A stretch of DNA of 8,251 bases from Bacteroidales bacterium GP4 (GTDB taxonomy: Bacteria; Bacteroidota; Bacteroidia; Bacteroidales; Muribaculaceae). The notes below the pieces were generated by a model. It was given only the letters and a program-made list of their open reading frames with translations. It was not told where the DNA came from and did not search any database. The translations under genes were made by a program, and so were the position numbers. Shown here in pieces: positions 1 through 5,799 of this stretch; within the stretch, counting starts at the first letter, position 1; every line of letters starts with the position of its first letter. Location: the NCBI GenBank assembly GCA_001701065.1, contig DAAL01000101.1:1-8251 (forward strand), in the 5' to 3' direction.

Positions 1-200
1 TTAGTGGAGCGAAGCGGTTTGTCGTAATTGCTGAAAAGCAAAGAGTCGCACACTGCGCATGAATCATTGTCGATGTGGCTCAGTGTGTCAGTGACCTCAG
101 TTATTCTCTTCAGCTTTTTGCGGGTTGTTCGGGTATCGGCTGATGAGCACAGCGAAAGTGTCAATGCTGTGATTAATATGACGAGTAACGGGAGACGCAT
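1..200 (-). CDS. Small secreted protein, N-terminal part only (runs off left edge)
   Basis: An open frame begins at an ATG (minus strand, 198-200) and stays open for 66 codons to the window edge, so only the N-terminus is present. Residues 1-21 read as a Sec signal peptide: MRLPLLVILITALTLSLCSS, then A and D. A cysteine at residue 18 follows Leu-Ser-Leu, which is a poor lipobox because Leu at -1 is unusual, so signal peptidase I cleavage after Ala21 seems likelier than lipidation. The mature part is polar, with a basic patch (RKKLKR, 27-32), two cysteines four residues apart or less (48 and 51, CAVC) and the stretch SNYDKPLRST at the edge. The start lies 23 bases after the stop of the 200-residue secreted protein, so the two are probably cotranscribed. 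An overlapping plus-strand frame at 28-318 is less credible because it has no signal and opposes every other gene. I do not recognise the family; the function is unknown. Confidence 0.68.
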   Translation of the reverse strand, partial: MRLPLLVILITALTLSLCSSADTRTTRKKLKRITEVTDTLSHIDNDSCAVCDSLLFSNYDKPLRST

Positions 201-223
201 GGTATTAAGTTTTAGGTATATTA

Positions 224-826
224 TTATAGGTAGAAAGGCTCTTGCGGAGCGACGGCATCGTTGGGATATATTTTTATGCATCCTTCGATGGGGGATGATG
301 ATTGCTTGCTCACTCTGACACCTAACTTGTATATATAAGGAAATAGCCGCCAGGGATAAATGCGCCATTTCAAGCCGCCGTTGCTCTTAAATATCAGCCG
401 GGAGTCGTCCTCGATGACGAATGTGAAGTTTTTTGGCTTTAAAAGGCGTGATCCGCCGTCACTGTCAGTGTACACTCTGGCGGAGTAATGGTTCTTCTTA
501 GCCGAGGGGGAGATTGTGCCCATGATGGTGCCGGGAAGCACCGAGCGCACCGGCGACCTGAGTATCACCATGCGGTAGCGCACTGCTCCGTCACGTGACG
601 TTTCCGATGTTAACGGACGCTCAATGGCTATGATCGCGCCGTCGTCAGGGAATTGCCATATTCCTTCTATCCGGTGCAGCGGTGACTGCGACATGCGCTT
701 TTTCACGATGGATATGTCGGCATATCCGTCGACCCGGCTATGCCCGGAAAGAACGTCCGGGTCATTGCCGGCGGATGATGCTGTGCTTACTGCCAGCAAA
801 AGGCAGCAGAGAAGAAAGTTTTTCAT
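224..826 (-). CDS. Hypothetical secreted protein, 200 residues
   Basis: This is a complete 200-residue protein whose first 19 residues form a clear signal peptide (MKNFLLCCLLLAVSTASSA, then GND), so it is exported, probably to the periplasm. Cys7 and Cys8 lie inside the hydrophobic core, and no cysteine sits at the cleavage point, so this is not an obvious lipoprotein. The mature part has the segments RIEGIWQFPDDGAIIAIER (about 52-70) and FTFVIEDDSRLIFKS (about 134-148), whose alternating hydrophobic pattern suggests beta strands, as in a small beta-sandwich or lipocalin-like fold. A basic aromatic stretch (KWRIYPWRLFPYIYKLGVRV, 153-172) follows. I recognise no catalytic motif and cannot name the family. 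It starts 17 bases after the stop of the DUF3078-like gene and is followed 23 bases later by another secreted protein, so it probably belongs to an envelope operon headed by the barrel gene. It is certainly coding; its function is unknown. Confidence 0.85.
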   Translation of the reverse strand: MKNFLLCCLLLAVSTASSAGNDPDVLSGHSRVDGYADISIVKKRMSQSPLHRIEGIWQFPDDGAIIAIERPLTSETSRDGAVRYRMVILRSPVRSVLPGTIMGTISPSAKKNHYSARVYTDSDGGSRLLKPKNFTFVIEDDSRLIFKSNGGLKWRIYPWRLFPYIYKLGVRVSKQSSSPIEGCIKIYPNDAVAPQEPFYL

Positions 827-843
827 GGTTATGGTTGATTAGG

Positions 844-2298
844 TTATATAGTCTTGAACTGGTATTGGAATCCGAAACTTAGGATTTCCTTAAGCTGCCA
901 ACGGTGCCACTTCGTTCCTTCCACCGGCGGTTTCTCGGAGTCGTAGCGTAGATGCACATAGAGTTGTGACGACAGGTAGCGGTTGAACGAGAAGTTGAAA
1001 GTGTGCTGCCAGTCGCCTTGAAGGTACTCGTAATTGGAGAACAGGAATAGCCGTGAGTTGTAGCTGATGTTCCACATTATGTCCCATTTCAGTTTTACTT
1101 CGGCGTTACTACCTATTTCGCTCACTGTGCGGTGACCTTCGTCGATACCGAAATTGGTGACCGGTATATGGCGGTTGGTTGATATTTTCAGGTTGTAGGA
1201 AAGTGGTGCTATCGACACGTCCACAGAGAATGTTTTCTTGGGGTTGGTCTTGTTGTAGGTCATACCAATACCGAGGTTGAGTTCTCCGGGCGACATGAAT
1301 GCCGCTTTCATCTCGTTGCTGTTGGATTTATAATTGTTGAGGAGCTGGGTCTTGAACATACCGGTGAGCGAATAGTACCAGTTGTCGAAAGCCTTAAGTC
1401 CAAGAGTTCCGTTGAACTGGAACAGGTCCTCGCTTATGAGATAGCTGTGCACGGTGTCCTGCGGCGCGCTTGCCATGGCGAGTTTGTATTGTGTGGTCGC
1501 TTCGGCTATAAGACGCGGATGGAATGCCGGGTTTAGTTTTACATTCCACACCGCCTGACCTATCATGTTGACGTTGTTGTTGCCGCCCTGGTACCAGTTG
1601 GGGCTGATGTAAGCCTGCGAGAACTGCAGCGACCCGTTGAATGAATGTAGCCAGTTCTTCAATTGTATATCTTCCACAAGCTTGTCGGGGCTTACGGTGG
1701 GCGCAGCTTCGGTGATTATTTCGGTTATGGTGATGGTGGATTTCGACGGATCCACTGCCACGCTGTACTGTTTAGGCGGTTCGGGGAGATTGCACAGGTT
1801 GTATTTGACTATGTGGGGAAACTCTACCATAAAACGGTGTTTCAGTTCCCTGTAACGGCGTGTGCGGCCCAGTTCGGTCCTTACCCAGTCCAATGCGCGG
1901 TCATCGGAGAGGATGAAATCATCCACATCGGTAAATTGGTGGGGCTGTTCCACCGCTATGCTGTCAAAGACAGTGGGCATGAACGCTATGAGTGGCAGCG
2001 GGGCGTAAGGAAGGAACTTCATGGGTTCCGTCTTTACGATGGTGTCGGTCATGACGGAATCAGTTTCCTCTTCAAAAAGCATGTCGGCAAATGACACATC
2101 GGCACTTTCGTCAAGAGCTTCCTCAATGATGATGTCGCTTTCGCTTTTTTCCTCATCATCCTCGTCCTCTTTATCCGGAGCGTTAAGAAGGTTCAAGAGA
2201 CTACGATCAGGCTCAAGTGGCACTTGGGCTTCTGCCACGAAATTGATGCAGGTGGTTATAAAAATACCTATGATGAATTTCTTATACAGGAGGTTCAT
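844..2298 (-). CDS. DUF3078-like outer-membrane beta-barrel protein
   Basis: This is a 484-residue exported protein. Residues 1-24 are a signal peptide ending AEA, with Gln25 as the likely first mature residue. Residues 42-81 form a very acidic low-complexity stretch (for example KEDEDDEEKSESD). A middle soluble region (about 130-215) contains the basic segment TRRYRELKHRF. From about residue 213 to the end the sequence alternates aromatic and polar residues in strand after strand, and opens with LQFSQAYISPNWYQGGNNN (225-243). That motif resembles the start of DUF3078 proteins of Bacteroidota, which are predicted outer-membrane barrels. The protein ends in a strand with aromatic residues (SFGFQYQFKTI), as barrel proteins often do. 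The family's molecular role is not established, so I assign none. A match to the Bacteroides -7 consensus lies 23 bases upstream of the ATG, so this gene probably begins a transcription unit with the two secreted-protein genes downstream. Confidence 0.82.
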   Translation of the reverse strand: MNLLYKKFIIGIFITTCINFVAEAQVPLEPDRSLLNLLNAPDKEDEDDEEKSESDIIIEEALDESADVSFADMLFEEETDSVMTDTIVKTEPMKFLPYAPLPLIAFMPTVFDSIAVEQPHQFTDVDDFILSDDRALDWVRTELGRTRRYRELKHRFMVEFPHIVKYNLCNLPEPPKQYSVAVDPSKSTITITEIITEAAPTVSPDKLVEDIQLKNWLHSFNGSLQFSQAYISPNWYQGGNNNVNMIGQAVWNVKLNPAFHPRLIAEATTQYKLAMASAPQDTVHSYLISEDLFQFNGTLGLKAFDNWYYSLTGMFKTQLLNNYKSNSNEMKAAFMSPGELNLGIGMTYNKTNPKKTFSVDVSIAPLSYNLKISTNRHIPVTNFGIDEGHRTVSEIGSNAEVKLKWDIMWNISYNSRLFLFSNYEYLQGDWQHTFNFSFNRYLSSQLYVHLRYDSEKPPVEGTKWHRWQLKEILSFGFQYQFKTI

Positions 2299-2321
2299 AG
2301 CAAAATGTTACAGTTTCTACC

Positions 2322-2354
2322 ACAAAGTTACTGAAGAAAAAGGAGAAATGGAAA
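2322..2354 (-). promoter_or_regulatory. Predicted Bacteroides-type promoter for the DUF3078-like gene
   Basis: On the minus strand the gap between menG and the DUF3078-like gene contains TAACTTTGT (2322-2330), an exact match to the Bacteroidota primary sigma -7 consensus TAnnTTTGY. Twenty bases further upstream is TTTC (2351-2354), one mismatch from the -33 element TTTG, at the expected spacing. The -7 element ends 23 bases before the ATG, leaving a short leader. The site lies wholly in the 64-base intergenic gap. It is a pattern match only, with no transcript evidence. Confidence 0.55.
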
Positions 2355-2362
2355 TAACTCCC

Positions 2363-3100
2363 TTATTTTCTTGCAATATATATGGTACACACTCCGAAAG
2401 TGAGCGGATGGAAGCTGCATTCCGAGAATCCGGCATCCTTCATCAATGACAGCATGCGGTCGCCATGCGGAACTGCTGCGATGCTTTCGGGGAGATAACT
2501 GTAGGCTCTTACATCGTGGGACACGCATCTGCCCACCAATGGGATAATATGTCGGGTATAAAGTTTATAGAACGGACGCACCAACGGCGAGGTGGGTGTG
2601 GATAGCTCTATCACGCACAATGCGCCGCCCGGGCGGAGCACACGGAACATCTCTTTATAGCCTTGGTCAAGATGTTCAAAGTTGCGGACACCGTATGCCA
2701 CTGTAACGCAATCAAATGACGATGCTTCAAACGGCAAAGCAAGGCAGTCGGCAACCTGAAACGTCATCCTGTGTTCAAGTCCGGCGTTCTTAGCCTTGGT
2801 GATGGCTCGGTCTATCATGTTGCGGCTCAGGTCAATGCCGGTGAGCGACTTGGGGTTGAGCTTGTCCATCAGCATCATGGCGAGGTCGCCGGTTCCGGTA
2901 GCCACATCGAGGATGTCGCGGTGGGGAGCGGTTTTGAGCATCTTCACGGCTTTGGCTCTCCACAGCCGGTCGATGCCTAAGGTCATCATGCGGTTCATGA
3001 AGTCATAAGCCGGGGCAATGGAGTCAAACATGTCCTTCACCTGCTCGGTCTTGCTGCGGGTGTGGTCGTAAGGGGTGATTTTTTCCGCTTCTATTTCCAT
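2363..3100 (-). CDS. menG: Demethylmenaquinone methyltransferase (MenG/UbiE)
   Basis: This 245-residue protein is a SAM-dependent C-methyltransferase of the UbiE/MenG family, which methylates demethylmenaquinone in the last step of menaquinone synthesis at the inner face of the membrane. The first family signature is present as YDFMNRMMTLGIDRLW (32-47). The glycine-rich SAM-binding motif is ILDVATGTGDLA (63-74), and GIDLS (88-92) follows with the acidic residue expected to contact the SAM ribose. YGVRNFEHLDQG (136-147) and the second signature RVLRPGGALCVIELS (153-167) are both intact. The length is typical and no key residue appears missing. Bacteroidota use menaquinone rather than ubiquinone, so I prefer menG over ubiE. 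It starts 46 bases after the stop of purC, with no promoter match in between, so it is probably cotranscribed with phoH and purC. The leader is unusually pyrimidine-rich. Confidence 0.95.
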   Translation of the reverse strand: MEIEAEKITPYDHTRSKTEQVKDMFDSIAPAYDFMNRMMTLGIDRLWRAKAVKMLKTAPHRDILDVATGTGDLAMMLMDKLNPKSLTGIDLSRNMIDRAITKAKNAGLEHRMTFQVADCLALPFEASSFDCVTVAYGVRNFEHLDQGYKEMFRVLRPGGALCVIELSTPTSPLVRPFYKLYTRHIIPLVGRCVSHDVRAYSYLPESIAAVPHGDRMLSLMKDAGFSECSFHPLTFGVCTIYIARK

Positions 3101-3146
3101 GGGTAGTGGATAGGGAGAGGAGAGAGGAGATTATTATCAGTGATGT

Positions 3147-4094
3147 TTAGCAGTTCTTGAGGTATTCAGTAACGTTCTTTTCAATGCGGGCATTGAGGTC
3201 GTCATGGGCTTCTTTGTTGAACTTCTCGCCGGTGATGTGCTCGTAAAGCTCGATGTAACGGTCGCTTACCGAGTCGCAATACTCGTCGGTCATTTCAGGG
3301 ACGGTCTGTCCGGCTTTTCCCATGAAATCATGGTCGATGAGCCACTGGCGCACAAACTCTTTTGAAAGCTGACGCTGGGGTTCTCCGTTCTTGAAGCGTT
3401 CCTCATAGCCGTCGGCGTAGAAGTAACGTGATGAGTCAGGGGTGTGGATTTCGTCAATCAGGTAGACTTTTCCGTCACGTTTACCAAACTCGTATTTGGT
3501 GTCCACGAGAATCAATCCCTTTTCGGCTGCGATTTCGGTGCCTCTCTTGAACAGAGCGCGGGTGTATTTCTCCATCTGTTCGTAGTCCTCGGCGCTGACT
3601 ATGCCTTGTGCTATTATCTCTTCTTTGGAGATGTTCTCGTCATGTCCGGCTTCGGCTTTAGTGGTGGGGGTGATTATCGGTTCGGGGAAACGTTCGTTTT
3701 CCTTCATTCCTTCGGGAAGCTTTACTCCGCACAGTTCACGCACTCCGTTCTTGTAGTCACGCCATGCGCTTCCGGTGAGATAGCCGCGTATGATCATTTC
3801 CACACGGAATCCTTCGCATTTAAGCCCCACGGTGACCATCGGGTCGGGGGTAGCGAGCTTCCAGTTAGGTACTATGTCGGCGGTGGCATCGAGGAACTTT
3901 GCCGCAATCTGGTTGAGGACTTGACCCTTGAAAGGGATTCCCTTTGGCAAAATAACGTCAAAAGCCGAGATGCGGTCAGTGGCGACCATTACCATGAGGT
4001 CATCGTTGATGTCGTAAACGTCACGTACTTTCCCGTGGTAAACGCTGCGTTGTCCGGGGAAGTTGAATTCGGTGTTGGTGAGAGTTTTAGCCAT
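3147..4094 (-). CDS. purC: SAICAR synthetase (PurC)
   Basis: This 315-residue cytoplasmic enzyme is phosphoribosylaminoimidazole-succinocarboxamide synthase. It joins CAIR and aspartate with ATP hydrolysis to give SAICAR in de novo purine synthesis. Visible motifs are GKVRDVYD (21-28, in the nucleotide-binding N-terminal lobe), [20 protein letters not shown] (38-57), a form of the first family signature at [17 protein letters not shown] (98-114), the second signature [11 protein letters not shown] (194-204), and [14 protein letters not shown] (212-225). The length matches the longer PurC form of about 300 residues, not the 240-residue form of E. coli and Bacillus. The chosen ATG leaves only a short lead before the conserved GKVRDVYD. 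The gene follows phoH after 39 bases and precedes menG. No promoter or purine-regulatory site is evident upstream, so it is probably read from the phoH promoter. Confidence 0.97.
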   Translation of the reverse strand: MAKTLTNTEFNFPGQRSVYHGKVRDVYDINDDLMVMVATDRISAFDVILPKGIPFKGQVLNQIAAKFLDATADIVPNWKLATPDPMVTVGLKCEGFRVEMIIRGYLTGSAWRDYKNGVRELCGVKLPEGMKENERFPEPIITPTTKAEAGHDENISKEEIIAQGIVSAEDYEQMEKYTRALFKRGTEIAAEKGLILVDTKYEFGKRDGKVYLIDEIHTPDSSRYFYADGYEERFKNGEPQRQLSKEFVRQWLIDHDFMGKAGQTVPEMTDEYCDSVSDRYIELYEHITGEKFNKEAHDDLNARIEKNVTEYLKNC

Positions 4095-4133
4095 TGTAGA
4101 ATAAAATGATTTATTGGTTTGACTTTTCTGATT

Positions 4134-5114
4134 CTATTGTTCGGGTTGAGCCGCCGCGGTATCTTCGGCTTCCTTGCGCTCTTCGTCCCATTTTTTATAG
4201 GCTTCCACTATGCGCTGCACAAGGTGGTGGCGCACAATGTCCTTCTTGTCAAATTCGATGTAGCCTATGCCCGGCACGCCTTTCAGCACTTTCACTGCCT
4301 GGACAAGTCCTGAGGTCACGTTGCGCGGAAGGTCTATCTGGGTCACGTCGCCGGTGATTATCATCTTGGCGTTCATTCCCAGTCGGGTGAGAAACATCCT
4401 TATCTGATGGGTGGTGGTGTTCTGTGCCTCGTCGAGCACCACGATAGCGTCGTTAAGTGTACGTCCGCGCATGAACGCAAGCGGAGCTATCTGGATGACG
4501 TTGGATTCCATGTATTCTTTCAGCTTGGCTGCCGGAATCATGTCCTCAAGCGCATCGTAGAGCGGCTGCAGATAAGGATCGATTTTATCCTTCATGTCGC
4601 CTGGGAGGAACCCGAGTTTTTCGCCGGCTTCCACCGCCGGTCTTGAAAGTATTATCTTTCTTACTTCCCGGTTTTTCAGCGCACGCACCGCAAGTGCTAT
4701 GGCAAGGTAAGTCTTGCCTGTTCCGGCGGGTCCGAGGGCAAATGTCAGGTCATTGTCGAGAACCTCTTTGACCATCTTCTGCTGATTGGGGTTGCGGGCT
4801 GAAATGGGTTTTCCGTTGATGCCGTATATGATTACATCGTCCTGTTTGAATTCTTTCGCGCCGTTGCCTTTAATTACATCGAGAATCACATCCTCGGTGA
4901 GTTTGTTGTATTTGGCGCAGAATGTTTCGAGTTCTTTAATCTTTTGCTCGAACAATGACGTTTCTTCCTGGTCGCCTATGACTTTTATCACTTGTCCACG
5001 TGCCGCCATGCGCAGTTTAGGGAACAGGTTTCTAATCAACTGCATGTTACAGTTGTTTATGCCATAGAAGCTTACCGGGTCAACATCGTTTAGGATTATG
5101 ATGCGTTCAATCAT
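4134..5114 (-). CDS. phoH: PhoH family P-loop ATPase
   Basis: This 326-residue cytoplasmic protein is a PhoH/PhoL-type ATPase. The N-terminal region (about 1-105) carries the small domain typical of PhoH-like proteins, including the segment AARGQVIKVIGDQEE (37-51). The ATPase core follows: ARNPNQQKMV (106-115), Walker A GPAGTGKT (128-135), SRPAVEAGEKLGFLPGD (157-173), Walker B IVVLDEAQN (224-232), and ITGDVTQIDLP (253-263), a helicase-like motif III. The C-terminus ends in a charged, low-complexity tail (KKWDEERKEAEDTAAAQPEQ). The core resembles that of superfamily 1 RNA helicases. PhoH proteins are linked to phosphate starvation in E. coli and to RNA metabolism, but the exact role of this copy cannot be read from sequence. 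A promoter match lies 19 bases upstream, so phoH probably heads the phoH-purC-menG unit. Confidence 0.95.
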   Translation of the reverse strand: MIERIIILNDVDPVSFYGINNCNMQLIRNLFPKLRMAARGQVIKVIGDQEETSLFEQKIKELETFCAKYNKLTEDVILDVIKGNGAKEFKQDDVIIYGINGKPISARNPNQQKMVKEVLDNDLTFALGPAGTGKTYLAIALAVRALKNREVRKIILSRPAVEAGEKLGFLPGDMKDKIDPYLQPLYDALEDMIPAAKLKEYMESNVIQIAPLAFMRGRTLNDAIVVLDEAQNTTTHQIRMFLTRLGMNAKMIITGDVTQIDLPRNVTSGLVQAVKVLKGVPGIGYIEFDKKDIVRHHLVQRIVEAYKKWDEERKEAEDTAAAQPEQ

Positions 5115-5133
5115 TCACTTGATAATTTACTTT

Positions 5134-5142
5134 ACAAAGTTA
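5134..5142 (-). promoter_or_regulatory. Predicted promoter -7 element upstream of phoH
   Basis: On the minus strand TAACTTTGT matches the Bacteroidota -7 consensus TAnnTTTGY exactly and ends 19 bases before the phoH ATG. It lies in the 43-base gap after the thioredoxin-like gene. No TTTG -33 element is found at the usual 19-21 base spacing, where the sequence is AT-rich and overlaps the end of the upstream gene. The same nine bases occur upstream of the DUF3078-like gene, which supports a real element. This is a pattern match only. Confidence 0.45.
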
Positions 5143-5157
5143 CAATAAATTTTTCGG

Positions 5158-5739
5158 TTATTTTAGGGCTTGAATGATTTGTTTTGAGTCAGGGTGTTTA
5201 AGGACTATGGATCGGTCGCATCCTACAAGGAATGTGGACGGGGTTTCCGGTATGGAAAATTGGTCGTAAACGAGGTCTGACTCGTCCTGAGTGATTATCG
5301 AGTCGATCCACTGCGCGGGAAGCTGTTCGGCTGGCTCTTCCCATGATTCCATGTCCCATTCGGGGTATATGGCTATGACTTTCAGGTGCTGTGAGGCAAT
5401 GGCGTTGTTGAAAGTCTCGTCGGAAGAAAGTCCGGTAATCAGTTCATGGCACTCGTGGCAATAGGGGTCGTAGAAAATCAGCAATGTGCGGCGGTCAATC
5501 ATGTCCCTAAGGCTTGACCGGTCGCCTGACTTAAGCATTACTGTCAAGTCGGGGACTTCGGTTCCTGGCGCGTTTTTCAACGCTTCGCCCAAGAGGTAGG
5601 TGGCACGGTCGCGGGTTACGGGATCGGTGTCCATCGAGGCGATGATTGAACGGAGTTCTTCGACCGAAGTTGAATCGGTCTGGGCTGAAACAGTGAATAT
5701 GCTAAGAACGATACCCAAAATAAAAAGTAGTTGACGCAT
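5158..5739 (-). CDS. Secreted thioredoxin-like protein with a CHEC motif
   Basis: This 193-residue exported protein has a signal peptide of about 19-20 residues (ending TVSAQ, then TDS). A short helical segment follows (about 24-58), then a thioredoxin-fold domain (about 61-193). The strand LLIFYDPY (86-93) leads straight into the redox motif Cys94-His-Glu-Cys97 at the start of a helix. VIAIYPEWD (121-129) is a central strand, and ETPSTFLVG (165-173) supplies the cis-proline loop (Pro167) opposite the active site. It should therefore exchange disulfides in the periplasm, probably as a reductase of the TlpA/ResA kind. The domain resembles the C-terminal part of DUF5106-type proteins of Bacteroidales, but the large N-terminal helical part usual there is missing. 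That comparison is from memory. It lies 60 bases after porU and 43 bases before phoH. Its physiological partner is unknown. Confidence 0.85.
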   Translation of the reverse strand: MRQLLFILGIVLSIFTVSAQTDSTSVEELRSIIASMDTDPVTRDRATYLLGEALKNAPGTEVPDLTVMLKSGDRSSLRDMIDRRTLLIFYDPYCHECHELITGLSSDETFNNAIASQHLKVIAIYPEWDMESWEEPAEQLPAQWIDSIITQDESDLVYDQFSIPETPSTFLVGCDRSIVLKHPDSKQIIQALK

Positions 5740-5799
5740 TTTGCCTGTAATTAATTGACAATTGTTAATTCAACCATTATAACAATCGGAATCGATTTT

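Noticed and set aside
1..60. Minus-strand 19-codon frame ending in TAA at position 1
   Set aside because: It is short, without a signal or motif, and overlaps the better-supported signal-peptide frame on the same strand.
28..318. Plus-strand open frame of 96 codons at the left edge
   Set aside because: It overlaps the partial secreted-protein gene and the end of the 200-residue gene on the other strand, has no recognisable domain, and opposes all other genes.
1663..2094. Plus-strand open frame of 143 codons opposite the DUF3078-like gene
   Set aside because: It is antisense to a complete exported-protein gene and has no recognisable motif or initiation context.
2021..2449. Serine-rich plus-strand open frame of 142 codons
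   Set aside because: Its serine run is the reverse complement of the Asp/Glu codons of the acidic stretch in the DUF3078-like gene, and it also covers a promoter and the end of menG.
3444..4109. Plus-strand open frame of 221 codons opposite purC
   Set aside because: It lies almost wholly antisense to an unmistakable purC with intact signatures; long antisense frames arise easily from the codon use of the real gene.
5761..5786. Rho-independent terminator after porU
   Set aside because: The inverted repeat is AT-only apart from two bases, has a 12-base loop and is not followed by a T tract on the transcribed strand.
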